In this document: piece after piece, positions 1-13,188 of the stretch
Position numbering within the stretch: the first letter of the stretch is position 1
Layout of the letters: the number at the start of each line of letters is the position of its first letter
NCBI RefSeq assembly: GCF_003286085.1
Contig: NW_020825706.1
Span: 186,001-250,000 of the forward strand
Source: Drosophila persimilis
Lineage: Eukaryota; Arthropoda; Insecta; Diptera; Drosophilidae
Length of the DNA stretch: 64,000 nt
Direction: 5' to 3'
Made by a program: the position numbers and the translations under genes
Notes under the pieces: generated by a model
Database searches by the model: none
What the model was told of the DNA's origin: nothing
What the model saw: the letters and a program-made list of their open reading frames with translations, nothing else

Positions 1-66
1 GTTGCCTCTGCCACCGCCTATGCTGCTGCTGCTGCCGCCGCCTCTGCCGCTATATGCGATGGGAGG
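1..66. other. Possible exon edge at the left end (direction unclear)
   Basis: A GC-rich CTG/CCG-rich segment stands out from the AT-rich DNA beyond it. On the minus strand it reads as Gly/Ser-rich after an acceptor-like CATATAG; on the plus strand it reads as Ala-rich. Either could be the end of a coding exon, or it may be simple repeat. Confidence 0.2.
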
Positions 67-911
67 GACAAGTGCAATGATTGCTTTATTTTCCTTTTTC
101 TCCTTAACTTTTATGCCCATTTTGGAATACCCTTTTTTCGGCGAGGTACTAACGAATTCAAGCAGTTGTTAGAACTATAAAATTTATGAGAATTATTTAT
201 ATTTCTGCCATTAAAAACGATCTATCCTATAGTTTAAAGGGCATCCGATATTCGAGCTGCATTTTTTTTGTTGCTGCACAACTTTGCTTTTCATTACTGT
301 GCGGCCTGGGCTGGTTTTCGGTTGCTAGGCTGCCTCTGCAATTGTTAGGAAAAATCCAGAATAAAACGAGAGGCGGCGTCGGTGCGGTAGACATAGTGTC
401 TGGTACAGTTTTTTAAATTCCAAGAAGCAGAACCATCCGAAGCAGCATGCTGACGTTTGGAGCTCAAGCTCAAACTCAGGGCTTAAAGTCGTGGTTTTAA
501 AAAGTTGATCCCGTGATTAGTTGGACACATGCTCACACACACACACACACACGCGAGCTTGTGCGAGCTTGTGCACATATTTGTAAAGCTTTTATGTAAA
601 TAACTGCACATCTTCTATATTTGTTCATGCGTTGCAGCATAAGGCGGGGGGAGTGGGAGTGTGCTCTCTCTCTCTCCCTCTCTCTGTGTCTGTGTGCTTA
701 GTCACAGCAAAAGGTATGACGGAGAGAGGCAAGGGGCCTTTGCTCTGCTGCTACCGATGCGTGCTTAAGTAAATCTAACCGTACACCGTCGTACACCCAC
801 ATCACGTCTGTCCCGCCCGCCCTACAGTCTGTCCGTCCGTCTGTCTGTCTGGCTTAGTTGATGGGAAACCATCTACTTTCGAGTGTAATTCACAGGTTCT
901 GGCTGTAGTTA

Positions 912-933
912 CAGTGGCGGGCAGAAAAATCGG
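912..933 (+). repeat. Solo terminus related to the 2697-2849 MITE
   Basis: CAGTGGCGGGCAGAAAAATC follows a TA dinucleotide (910-911) and matches the end of the 2.7-kb element in 13 of its first 15 or so bases. No matching inverted end was found nearby, so this is either a truncated copy or a shared terminal motif. Confidence 0.4.
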
Positions 934-2060
934 ATACGATCAGACATGGGATTGTTAAAAGGGTTGTCCCTTGATATTACCCCACCTTTTCATACATATT
1001 CCACCCACAGTTCATTGATGATTAACCTACCCCAATTATTTGCCCACAACTGTGCCGCACGGGGTCTCAATGTCCCACTGCAATATACGGTTCATTTGAG
1101 ACCTAACTGGCCGCAAAAGCAAACAAGCAAAAGCAATAAAAAAAATATACATACAACCCGGCAATTCGAGTGGAGAGCATTATTACAGTTATCTGTTTAT
1201 TGTAGTTTCGAGCATTGCCAAAAATGTTCACATCTGCATTCCCTGTGTGCGTGTGTGTGTGTGAGTGCTTTGTCAATTGCCATCAGCATTATTTGTATCA
1301 TCATCATCGTCATTTGCATCTGCATTGTCTTTATTGTTGCATTTTATGATGTGGTTCAGAGACGACTGCATTTTGGCATATGCACACACAAACACACACA
1401 CACACACACACGTGTAATGGAATATTCTAGCTGTTAGTTTTCAAATTGTTACGATCTATACAGAGATCTATAAATTGTGGCTAATAGATTTACTCACACA
1501 GTAATAGACTTTGTTTTTGTTTCTAAATATTTTGTTTGACCAATTTCGCGGAAATGTAATTGAGAACAACACTGCTTGATTTTTTTGTTTGTCTGCTTTT
1601 GTTAATTGGAATATTCCGTTTTATTGCACGATCTCATCTCAATGCAGAGTCATTGCTGCTGCCAAATTGAATGCAAAAAAAATATAATAATGCGTGAGAG
1701 TCTCGCTCTCATAGACAGACACAGTCACACGCTTCCACGTAATAGTATAAAATTTGTTATGGATATGCATATGCGAGAGTAGTGAGTGCATCGTAATTAG
1801 ACAAGAGTTCTTTGAACCCTAACGGATTGTGTACGGGCTACTCTTCGTGTCATTTGTTTTGGCGCCAAATCCAAAACGAAAGCGAACCGAAGCGAGGCGA
1901 GGCGAGGCGAGCCGCATTTTAGAAGGCAAAAGTGTAGAACGAAGAAGAGAGCAATAAAAGCCAAAAAGGCATGCAGAAAGTTAATGTCGCTGCTGGCGAC
2001 GTCGACGCACTTAGAGCAGAATGGCACACACACTGCACTTGGCAACGGTAGCCACTCACA

Positions 2061-2082
2061 CATCATCATCATCATCATCATC
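2061..2082 (+). repeat. CAT trinucleotide microsatellite
   Basis: About seven perfect copies of CAT. It lies in a GC-richer patch with CTCTACTCTACTCTGCTCTGC pyrimidine repeats just downstream. Confidence 0.9.
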
Positions 2083-2696
2083 TCTACTCTACTCTGCTCT
2101 GCTCCGCACCGCTGTCTACGTTCCTCTCTGCCGGGCTGCTGCAATGTCAGTAACCCCACTCGTTGACAGCAGGGGAGAGAGGGAGTGCGGGCGAGGGAGA
2201 GAGCCGAGCCGAGCCACACTATCAAAGAGTTTGGCTAGAGTGAGTGAGCAGGCAAGCGAGTGCAGTTAGCATTTCAGAATTTGTTTGCAATGAATTTTTT
2301 TTTTTTGTTAAGTACTTTATGTTGTTGCCAACTCCTGCTTCTTCTACTGTTCCCCCAACCGCTCTCTTAGTCATTCAAATCACGCTCTGCAGCAGCAGCA
2401 GCAGCATCAAGTGAGAGTGAGTTGTGCGCAGAGGCGGCTTAGGCAGGCGCCCAGCCAGCCCCTGGATCCAGCCATTACTATCCCAGTGGAGAAAAATCAG
2501 AGAACGAGAAATAATGGAACGAGGGAATGCCGCTCATTTGCGTAGAGTAAATGCAAACAGCTCGTGTGCCTGCCTTCGTCTCATCTCCCGCACACACACA
2601 CACACACACACTCTGGCACGCATGAATGCAATACGCTGCAGCAAACGCAGCAGCAGCAGCAGCAGCGGAGAGTATACAACGGGTGTAACAGCGTAA

Positions 2697-2849
2697 CACA
2701 GTGGCGGTCAGAAAAGTGGCCTGCTTTAATTAACATTACTTTGATAAACTTTACAGATTGGAATACTTTATTTCATTAAACATTTAAGCCCTTTTTAAAC
2801 TTTTTGTGTGCTTCCTTTTACCAGCCACACTTATCAGCCCGCCACTGTG
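2697..2849. mobile_element. 153-bp MITE-like element with CACAGTGGCGG termini
   Basis: Left end CACAGTGGCGGTCAGAAAAG matches the reverse complement of the right end (CACAGTGGCGGGCTGATAAG), with about 17 of 20 bases identical. The interior is AT-rich and non-coding. No clear target-site duplication is seen. A related single end occurs at 912-933. The superfamily is not certain. Confidence 0.6.
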
Positions 2850-3080
2850 ATAGTGTGCTGGCTTTACTCATTTTTAGCTTTTTGCTTTTGCATGGCGTAA
2901 ATTATTTGTATGCGCTGTGCTTGAGCGCAAAGAAAAAAAAAAGAGAATGCATCGGAGAAGAATGAAAAGGCTGCTGCGCTGCGCTGCACTGTTGCGACCG
3001 CTGCTTCTGCTGCTGGATGGATGCTGCTGACGAAGGTGACGCATTGGGGGTCGGGTCGGCGGACGTTGTTGAGTTGTAAA

Positions 3081-3103
3081 GACGACGACGACGACGACGA
3101 CGA
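3081..3103 (+). repeat. GAC trinucleotide microsatellite
   Basis: Nearly eight copies of GAC/ACG. It produces artificial Asp runs in one frame and Arg or Val runs in others; the surrounding frames are not conserved-looking. Confidence 0.9.
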
Positions 3104-4836
3104 GTGCACGATAAGTTGTGTTTTTGTATGTGCCTGTGTGTGTGTGTGCTGGCTTTTGGAAGACGGACACGAAGGGTCCCGTCCCTCTCCCACTCCCCAA
3201 TCCCGTTTCCCAGCCTGGCAACACGAAACGCCAAACGCGCGAAAATGCTAAAAGCAGAGGCAGGAACATTTTTTTCTTCTTTTTTTTATTTACTTTATTT
3301 CTTCTTGTTGAGAATGTGGAGCAGCAGGAGCAGGCAGGGGGGATGGCGGGGGGTCCACGGCTGCGAAGACTGATTGCAATGGGCCCCCAAACGATAAGAT
3401 GACGAAGCGAATACTGCAAAAAGGCAACAACGAAAACAAGAAAAGAATGCGCTGGCCTTCGGGGACGAAGTATTTAATACCCTTGCATATCGAATGAGCG
3501 CATATCGATGCAGCGCGCTTCAGCAAAAGATATCTTTAAAGCTGAGAAACTGATTTCCATAGAAACAGAAAGGCAGACCAGAACAGACCAGACAGAAGGA
3601 TATGCATATGTTGATTCCGATTAATATATACACACTTCTTTGTGTTACGAACATCTGATCAAACATAGAATACCCTCTGCAAAGCACTAAGCCGTGGAGA
3701 GGTAGGCCCAAGGAGGATGAGTTCTTCTTCTACTTCTCAATGCTCTCTCGCCTTCCACTCAATGCTTCTCTCTCACTCTCTTTAAACGATTACCCAGGAG
3801 GACTTCGTTCGTTCATTCGTTCGTTCTCTTGATTACAACAACACCAATGGCCACAACAATAGCAAACTGCATTTTGGCGCCTCCTCCGTTTTCCACCACA
3901 ACAACATTTCCTACTTCGAGTTGTTTCTGTCTTTTAATTGGCTTTAATGCATTTCGATTAATTTGCCGATGGTTGGCAAAAAAAACTTCCTCTACTAGGC
4001 CTCCAGACTAATTAAAATTGTTGTTGTAGCGCCACAGAGACCACAGGAATTTATTCCAGGGCATCCACAACCTCATCATCGTCGTCATTATCGCTGCAGG
4101 TTCTTTCTTGGCCGTAAGGCTGTCGCCCTGTCGTAGTGTTTCCAGCTAATTGCAGTTAAGCAACAATTTAGTACTTAAAATACACTGCACTTCAAATGAT
4201 GGTACTTCAATGGGCACTTCTTGTGGGGGGAATGTAAGGACGTGGAGTGTGTGAAGTGAAAGATCAGTGAACTTGTACACATCTGTATAGATTTTACTAG
4301 AATATTGCCCTCGTTTAACACGAAAAGTTCAATGGTATCAATATCTGTCGCACTTCCGTATCTCCTGTATGTATATCACCGAAAATATCTACGGGTTTGT
4401 GGTAGTAATAGTAATAGAAAGCTTAATGAAAACAGATTGTATTGCTGGATAAGATATCAATGGTTGTTTTCGTCAAAACGTAAACAATTCTCCGGTGTAA
4501 ACAATCGTAAGCCCTTGTTTCCCAATAATAAATGGAATTTCCCTTTTTGTGAAATATACAAAAATTCCTTGAATTTCAAATCAAAGCTTGAAAAAAATGT
4601 CTCAACCTTTCTTTGAAGCACTCCAATTTAACAGAAAAGAAGAATTATCTATCCCCACCACCACATACCATGCGCGGGGGGGGAGCACCGTTGCAAAATG
4701 TATTAAAATGTTGCCAACGTTTTGTTGGGGGTTGACAAACAATGACAGTCGTTGATGATCATGATCAGGCGGGGATTACGTTGATGAAGACGTGGAGCAG
4801 CCAGAGACAGCGAGACAAAGAGAGAGGGAGAGAGGT

Positions 4837-4863
4837 AGAGAGAGAGAGAGAGAGAGAGAGAGA
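4837..4863 (+). repeat. GA dinucleotide tract
   Basis: About 13 GA copies within a wider purine-rich stretch (4800-4870). GAGA factor or CLAMP can bind such tracts; no promoter is otherwise visible. Confidence 0.9.
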
Positions 4864-6040
4864 AGGAACAACAGAAACAAGAACAGAAACCGTAGCGAAG
4901 GCTATGAAAAAGTATGGCGCATAAAATTTGCATTAAATCATTTCGGTTTTTACCCTTTGCAGAGGGTATGATGATTTTGATGAAAGCAGGTTTGGTTGTC
5001 TCCTTCCTCCACTATTACGCTCTCTCTGCCATTCTCTCTCTTCAAGGGTATCGCAACCATCGGTTCTCCCCCCTCCCGCAGAGGACAGCCTTCCTTTCTG
5101 GTTTCTACAGTTCTCTCGTGGCTCCTCCAGGGCCCAAACGTCAAACGGTAGCCCAAAGAACCAACAAAGTGGAATGTGTTGCAAATTTCAATGCAATATG
5201 CCGACGAAGAGGAACACAGAGCACGATGATGATGAACTGGAAGACGAAACAGGCGACCAAAGGCGGGGGCGGCGGCGGTGGCGGGGAGTGCTTAAGCAAA
5301 GAGTTAAGCGCAAGAAAAAAAAACCAGGAAAATAAACAAAAAATATGTTCAAAAGAATAAACAGGCAAAGCTTTATGCTTGATGCCTCCCGCCTCCCCTC
5401 TCCTCCCCTCCCTCTCCACACTCTGCCTCTCGGGGGTCGGTCTCTGGTGCTACTGTTTAAGGATGGATTGTGGATGGAACAAAATGAAAAAGAAACAAAA
5501 ACAAAAACGAAAGCCAGGCTGTATACGACAGTGGGAATACCCTAGGCCATACACAAACCCAGAGAAGGCTCTTCTGAGCAAAGCATAGACATCCCCATAG
5601 AGTCGGCGGTGCTTCTGAAAAGAGTATCCAAAAAGCTATGGGCGTCGGCATCCATCTCTCGTTTCGTTCGTGTCAATAGCTCGCGGTTGCCCACAAAGAA
5701 ATTGTAACTGTGCCTGGGCCGCCTCTTCCTGTGCCTCAGCCCCAATCTCCTGCCTCCAACTATTTTCCTCCCCCACCCTCTACTATATTTGTGGGTGGTC
5801 CAAAACACAATTTCAATTTCCTTTTGGGGGCGCTGCGTAAGCAGAAACGTCTCTCAGCGACTCGGCCAACATTGTTGTCCAGAGAGGCTTAGCGGCATTC
5901 GATGATCGAATGGGGGCCAATCGAAATGATTTAGAAATATCAGCAAAAATGCGAAATAATAAACAATCAAAAGCCAAAGGGGATTATAATTGAAGCAATG
6001 CGCCACATCTTTGGGTATCTGGGGACTCTTTGCTAATAAA

Positions 6041-6079
6041 TATCGATAGAGGTGGAGTTAATCGATTTAAAATCGATAT
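6041..6079. promoter_or_regulatory. DRE / BEAF-like site cluster
   Basis: TATCGATA (6041-6048) is a perfect DREF/BEAF-32 type site. Two more ATCGAT cores follow, at 6061-6066 and 6072-6077, within 40 bp. Such clusters mark Drosophila promoters or boundaries, but no gene is visible here. Confidence 0.3.
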
Positions 6080-9000
6080 CCAGGACTTGAGTCCATCTTA
6101 ATGGAATATTTTCCATGGGAAATGGTGAAAAATGGAATTAAATCTACAAAAGCACAATATTAGAGATATAAAAATAGACAATAATAGAGATAAATCAATA
6201 AGAAATACTTTTAAACAATTTTAACAAGTGCCACCCAAACCTTTGAATAAATAAACGAATTACCCCCGAAATAAACGATGAGAACTTTAATAAAGTATGC
6301 AAGATCCATCAAGAAACACTTTCAAAACTCTGAGACATGCCATTTGAAAAGTGTCAAACGAATCAATATATTGGGAAAATTACTCCCCGAAAACACCTTT
6401 GAAAGTCATTTCCAACACTTTTTCCCCCCAATTGAATATTCTCTATCGATTACAGTGCTCTGGCCGGCTAATTCCCAACCAAAAGCCATTGCAAACTTAA
6501 TGACTTGATTGCAAATTTAATTTAAAATTCAAATTGCGACAATAACAACCCAACACTTGAGAACTTTCCCATGCAAGTCGACCGAAACTTTGGAAAAAAT
6601 AGTATTAATAATTGAGTTAATTCTGGAAAATCGTATGTCTATCGTATGCTATTGACACTCTCCCTCCCTGCCCCTCTGGCTAGGCTTTCCATTCATTTTT
6701 ATTTCTTATGCAATTTTCATCATCAAATATTCATGAAAGCCGGAGAAAAAACAGCATACAAAATGCGTGAAGTCTTGCGTTCTGTAAAACAAAAATTGCA
6801 TTTCATTGAGCTCTAAATGCAAATTTCGTTGACGCGTATTTTGTTTTCATTGTTTGAAAAATGCATAAGACTGGCAAAAGAAATCAGGAGGAGGAGGAGG
6901 AAGAGTGTTTTTCCAATCAAAAATTTTGTTGGGAAAGGGCTTGGCACGTGTCTTGCTAATTGCCACGCCCCCTGCTGAGATGCGTTACAAAATATGAAAC
7001 CCCCAAAATTTAGAATTATTAAAAATCTTCATATTTATTAGACTACCAAAGTCCATGGCCATCGGTTCATTATTATAGCCGGAATAAATAAAACAAAACT
7101 GTCATTTGGTTCTTTGAACACCTGGTTTTCTATGCATTTTTGTGGAATTCCCTCCATGGAGCTCATAAATTATACATTCCCGCTGGTTACAATGATCTTT
7201 AAACCGTCTAACGATTATTAAAGTTCTTTAGCTCAAACATTCCTTAGACCGCAACTGAAACCAAGTATATTTCTATATCTATGATTCATTTTCAAGTAAT
7301 TTCTAGCGCAAATAACACTGCAAGAGAGATAATACAAAACTTGTATTTAATCAACGATAAGAACCAGACTTTCTGTCTGTATTTCAGAGATGCGAAAACA
7401 CAGCAAGAAAACCAAGAAATTTATGTTTAAACTTTTCCTGGCCCCCAAGAAATGTGCTCGCATTACATTCATAATTGGATTGGCTGTCCAGAGAGATACT
7501 ATATGGTACAGATATTAATTTACACTCCAAAAAAGAGAAAAAGAAAAAAAAGGTGAAAGGAAAAAATCAATATAAAGAAATTCCACAACTGCGATTTGGT
7601 GGAAAACCAATGTCCAACTTTTTATTATCAACTTTTTGGCCAACTAACAAAACGCTAATGAGGCTCGTTGGAAAAGTTTCGACTCGGAGGGGGGGCAGGG
7701 GGACAGGGGGGAAAAGTGATAAAAGTTTGTTTGTCGGAAAAACTAAGTTAGTGAATGGCAAAGCAGGAAGGGGCGGGGGCAGGGGCGGGCAGGCGACTTC
7801 TTATTGCCTTTCGTTTTAGATAAAATTGATTTTCATTTTGCAATGCTTTGGCTTTTTATCGCCTCTTAAATGTTTAATGCACGAAAATAGAACACAGCCA
7901 CAGCCCACGCCTTAAAAACCAAAAAAAGAACCCTTTTTTTGCAGGCGGAGGTGGAGACTCCGAGGCACACATATACATATGTACATTCTATATGCAACAT
8001 ACATACATATGTACATCCGTTCCATAGAATATCTATGTATATCGGTGGGGCATCGACAGGGGCCCCAAATATCAAACGGCTTTTATGTACATAACAGAAT
8101 TCCTGTTGGGGTAGCTTTGAAATGCGAAAAAACAACAACAACAAAATAGGGTAGCAGCACAAATATTAAATGACAAAGTGGAAGATTGGTATGCTCTTTA
8201 GAGAGAGGAATTCGAGGGAAATTTAGGGTTATAATTGAGGGATTGGAAGATTTAAATCAGTTTTTTTGTAGATTTCCAAGGAAATATTTAAAAATGTTGG
8301 ACTCTTTTACTTGTAAATCTCTCGAAAACATCTATAAAAATACTCGAGAAAATCTAGAGATTTTACTTATAAGAATTTCATAGAAATACCTGGAGATTTA
8401 AGATCCAAAAGCTGAAGATTAAAGACTCTATAGATTAAAGGTTAAAAATTTCCTTAAAAATCGATTATTTTTTCTAGTATTTTTTAATGAAAGAGTTTTA
8501 TTCATTTTAAAAATATATCTAGACCTTTAGGTTTCAATATCTTATGAAAACTTCAAATGTAAAGGTTCTTCGGAAGGCCTTTCATAATTGTTGAAATAAA
8601 GCTCAATAAAAAGCAGAGAAAATAATTTCAATAAATTCTATATATTTTGGAATATTTATTAATTTTTTTAATAACAAAAATTATAAACCAACAGTTTCCA
8701 AGAACCCAGAACCTTTATTTCTACCTTTTTTCATCAGAATTTCATCAGACTATTTCATTAAGAGTACTTCTGGAATGGACATTTCTCAATCAATTAGAAC
8801 CAGCAATGTCCATATAATAATAATTCCAGCAATAAAAGTATCCACAAAGCTAGCAGTCCCTGGTTTTCTTGAAAGAACTGCACAAATGAAGGACCTGCAC
8901 CTGCAATGACTGTAGTCCTCCTTCGAGAGAGATCCCCCACATATCTCCTTCTGTTCTTCTGCCTTCGAATGAATGACAGTCGTGTTGGAGGGTCTACCCT

Positions 9001-10172
9001 TCGTTATTATTAACCCTTTTTCTTTAAGGGCCTCTCCCCTATCAAACGAATATACAAAAAAAAACCCCAGCACATCCCACATGAAAAAAGCCAAGAAAAA
9101 TAGGGGAAAAATCTTTAGAAATGTGTTTTTCTTTCCTTAAGTAAACCGTCGGGAGACGAAGAAGGAAAATCCTGGCAAAGGGCGAAGGAGAAGCAGTGGA
9201 AGAGTGATTAGGGGGAAAGGCTTTCTTTTCACAGTAAAAACTATTATGGTCAAAAGTGTCAAAGGCAGGATGGCCCCTCCCCCCAACCCTCAAGCATCAT
9301 TAGAGCTGGCAAAAGGGGGGCGGAAGGGTGTAAGAGTGGAATGAACTGTGGCACACACCGTGTGCCACAAAATTGATTTACTCAAAAAAAAAGAGGGGAA
9401 AAAAGAAAAATTCATTTGCCTATTGGCTTGGAGGAGGTTTTCCGAACGTGCGGCTGCATGGGGCAGGCATCATCAGCATCTCAAGGATGTGCCGCCACAG
9501 TCCATAGTCCACCCTCATCCTGTGCGTCAGCTGTTGGCCTAAGTGGCTTTTTCCCTCCCCCCATTCCCATTCTCTTTGTTCCTCACCTTTTGGCCTGCCA
9601 GCACGGGCCACAGATATCCCCACCTCCAATAGAAGGAGGCGGCGCCTTGTGCTGGTCAGCAGCTTCTACAGAGGCGTGGTATCCTGGCGAGTGGTGTCCT
9701 AACCCACTTAGCATCAATATAATTGCCTTGAAGAGGACTCCGCAGAGGAGAGAGAGGAGCGGGAGGTTCCACCTCAATTAGCTATAAATAACCAAAGTTG
9801 GCAAATGCTTTAGTATACAAATAATGAACCACTCTTCGGAGGTTCCCTCTCCGTCACTGGGACGGTGGTGGCAGCCCCCGCTGCTTGCTGCTTGGGGCCT
9901 GAGTGCGGAGTCTCGTGCCAAAGTGGAGGCTTAAGAAATGGTGGAGAAGGCAGCTCTTTAACAAGAGTGAAACAGCCACTAAAGAGGAAGAGAATCCGTA
10001 GGAAAAACCTTTTTAAAGGTGGAGAAATCAATTGAAAGGATTTTTTTTTGAAGTAGAATAAATCTTTGAGGAAATTTTTTAAGGGAGTAAAAAGCTTTGC
10101 TAAAAATAATATGAAACACCTTGATTAATCATAGGGACTGTGAAGATTGAACGGATGCGAGAGAAAAGCAGG

Positions 10173-10372
10173 AGAAAAGAGGCATTCAAGAGGAATATGT
10201 GAGATAAGAACAGGCACACAAGAGGAATTCGTGGGAAAAGGGCAGGCATACACGTGGAATGCGGGAAAGGAACAGGATTACAAGCGGAATTTGTGGGAAA
10301 AGAAAAGGCCTACCAGAGGAATGTGAGAAAGAAACAGTCATACAAAAGGAATATGCAAGAAAGAAACGTTTC
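10173..10372 (+). repeat. Six-unit minisatellite, period 30-32 bp
   Basis: GGAAT-containing units recur with anchor positions at 10191, 10223, 10255, 10285, 10317 and 10347. The approximate consensus is AACAGGCATACAAGAGGAAT followed by NTGTGGGAAAAG. Units are 70-85% alike and purine-rich, so the array is old. It has no open frame of note. Confidence 0.75.
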
Positions 10373-11238
10373 AGCGAATATTTTCATTAAAAACAGGCTC
10401 TCGGGAAGGTAGAATCCTGTGAAAACTGTCTGTGGAAAACCTTGAAAAATATAATCTAAAAAGTTAGGGCCTTGTCTTTCTCTTTCTCTGTCGAGAGTAG
10501 AACATAGATCCTTTCAATTTTAATGGTTTTCCCACAAAAACTGATTCGAAAACCCATTGAAAGTTAAGCACTGTTATTCGTGAATATTTATGCCTTGGAT
10601 TATGTGTAATTTCACGATTATTTAATGATAAAAATCGTCAAAAAGTAGATTGGGCCATTTCCTAGCGTTCTCTAAAATTCCCGCCTGATCTCCAAAGCTC
10701 TTAAGCTTTCAGTTCCATTTAAATTTCAAAGTCTTTTAAATAAAACCTTCCAAGAACAGAAAAATTAAAGGAAAAAAAGAGTTCTATCCTCAAAAAAGAA
10801 GAGTGTTTGCCCCTCGTTCCAGTGTAAAAGGTAAATAGAAAATCGAAATATAATATCATGTAAATATTTGACACCACTTAGCAAAATGCGTGTGTGTGTC
10901 GGTCGGCGTGTATCGTATCGGTATCGGTATCGCATCGGTGTCGTGTCGGTGTCGTGTCTGCCCTTTTCACGTTCCACGTTCCACATTTCCATTTACCTAT
11001 TGCCTATCTTTAGAGGGTTAGCGGTAGACCCGAAACTCCTAGACACGACACAAGGAAATATGTACAGATATATTGTATGTATAAATAAATAAAAACCCAA
11101 AAAAAACAACAAAATGGAAGGCATTTTGTAGCGGGGCTTGTCACTCTATTTACTTGACCACAAAAACACGACGAACGAACGATGGATGCTTCTGTCTCTC
11201 CCTCTCTCTGAAGAGGTTGTTCCTCTCTATCCTATTTT
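10373..11238. other. Non-coding, with a GGTATC/TCGTATC repeat patch
   Basis: At 10910-10965 there is a degenerate TATCGGTATCG / GTGTCGTGTCGG hexamer patch. The rest is AT-rich with no gene seen. Confidence 0.5.
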
Positions 11239-11240
11239 TA

Positions 11241-11737
11241 CACTCAGAGAAAAATACCCTGGAATATTTATATTTACAATATGACCTAAAAATGTATGGC
11301 AAAAGATTTGATCCGAAAGAAAGTGTTACATTTTTACATGAATATAAAAAATGTATTATTAAATTTATTAAGTGAAATATTTTTTTATAAATTTAATATT
11401 TTTAATAAAGTGTTTAACATACACTATACAATTTTATTTTTTATATTTTATATCATTAATACAAATGTTTTTATATAAATTTATTTCACATTTAAAATAA
11501 TAAAACAAATTTATTTTTTAATATCTATTTCAAAAGTTTTTAGTATTTGTTTTATAAACACACATTTTTATTTTATTTTTATTAAAATATTTTTTATTTA
11601 TTTTATAAAATACATTTTTATTTTATTATTTTTATATATTTTAAAAATTTAATTTATATTTTTTTTTTATTTATATAAATTTTTTTAGTTTTTTTTAAGT
11701 ATGGACCGAATATTCTTGACCTATTTTTCGCCGAGTG
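11241..11737. mobile_element. AT-rich MITE-like element with CACTC(A/G)G(A/C)GAAAAATA ends and TA flanks
   Basis: The left end CACTCAGAGAAAAATA (after TA at 11239-11240) is mirrored by TATTTTTCGCCGAGTG before TA at 11738-11739. The 16-base arms differ at two positions, and further in GAATATT is also mirrored. The 460-bp interior is over 85% AT and has no coding potential. TA flanks suggest a Tc1/mariner-type MITE. Confidence 0.55.
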
Positions 11738-13188
11738 TATATTTCCTATAGCTGTCTGCTGTCTGTTTATACAGCCACTAATTGTTCCATGGGCTTATCT
11801 CAAATTTCAGATCACAAAAAATAAAGAGTGCACCCCTCCACAGCCATAGAACATCATAAACAAGGTACAAAAAAGAGGTGTAGGGAGTGCAGAGCAACAG
11901 TTTTTGTGGTGAGAGAGAGAGAGAGTAGAGGAAACACGCGATATGATTGAACATTGAATAAATATTTGGTTTGTAGATAAATGAAATCGATTTCTGTATG
12001 GAAGAAGAGAAATGTGCGCTAAAGAAACAGTTTTTTGTGGTGAGAAAAAAAAACATAGAATATTTAATTGTTACTCCCAGAAATGCCTGTATATTCTATT
12101 GCTCTCTAATAAACTCCCCTGAAAATTCCCTGAAAATCTCTCAAATAATTATTTTCCATTGCAATGCAATTTAGGTAGCCCAAAAAAAGCCCCTACAAAT
12201 CCCATTCCCCACTCTCCGCTAAGAGCCTCCTTTTGTAATTGGCTTACTGGCCTTATGGCCTTTTGGGGGGCAGCAGCAGCCAGCCTCAGGGAGAGGCCCG
12301 GCACCATGAAAATTATTTATTTAAACAAGTTCATTCCCTCCCTCTCCCTCTGTTTCTCCCTGTTGATTGACCAAAAGACAGGCCTAAACAAATATGTAGG
12401 GAAGGGACTCCGAAGCTGTTACATTTCTGTGGTTCTGGTTTTCTTCCTTACGTCTCCTTTGCCGCTTTCCTTGGTTCAAACGGGAGAGAAAAGAGTGCGA
12501 GCAGGATGGGATAATGTCAAAGACACTCACACAGATGTGGAGGCAAGAAAGGTCGTAGGTTAAACCCACCACAGATACAGATACAGATACAGTTACAGCT
12601 ACAGATGACAGCTCGAAGAGAAAGAACTATTTGTTCATACGAGTGGTCGGTCGCTACTCCTAAAATGTTATGTATGCTCCTGACATTACGGTTGAGATTT
12701 CACTTTGCCACCGCCCCCACCCCTGCCCCACATGTCACTTGTCCAAGCAGGTGGCTGACTCATCCGTTCGCTGGTTAGTCAGAGGCGGGAGCGGGCTCCA
12801 CAGTGGTCGTCGTCGTTGGTTTGAGACGGAAGCGTAGCCAAAGCTATGGCACCCCCCAGGCGGGGCTTATCGGCCACAGGCTACGCCTCTGCTTTTTTGG
12901 ATCTTACTTAAGCCCCAAAGAGATCTCCACTTTTCTTTGTCTCTCATTTTGTGGGGAATTTCACAATTAGTGGAAATCCAAGAGATTGAAAATCGATTTG
13001 ATTGGACGATTCCGTGATTGGTTCGGTGTGTGGGTTGCCATCAAGATAATATAATTAATTTGGAAATTAATTTCGGGCTATTGGCTAAGGGAAAAACTCA
13101 TCAATGAATCGCGTGTGGGCATAGGAAATTTTTGAAATTTGTTTGGTAATTATTTTTTTACAAAATTGTGGCCTAAGATGAATCCTAC

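Larger units (their letters stand above)
67..10170. other. Non-coding stretch, left region
   Basis: No coding exon is supported. Contents include CA tracts at 534-554 and 1392-1411, a CTCTC run near 661-688, GTCT/GTCC repeats at 826-850, a GC-rich region of GAGA, CAT and CAG repeats at 1.8-3.5 kb, a GA run at 4837-4863, the DRE cluster at 6.04 kb, and AT-rich DNA at 8.2-8.8 kb. A short palindrome CCCTTTGCAGAGGG at about 4953-4966 may be a decayed element end. Open frames here are carried by the simple repeats. Confidence 0.6.

Noticed and set aside
2874..3419. Clustered frames of 90-180 codons on both strands
   Set aside because: Driven by the GAC and GT microsatellites and purine-rich runs; no consistent frame, no splice context.
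7960..8035. Repeated TACATATGTACAT palindromes as a possible new element
   Set aside because: The same short palindrome recurs at about 21.4, 33.7, 46.8, 50.9 and 56.1 kb and is a common simple-sequence theme in fly DNA; no element boundaries are visible.
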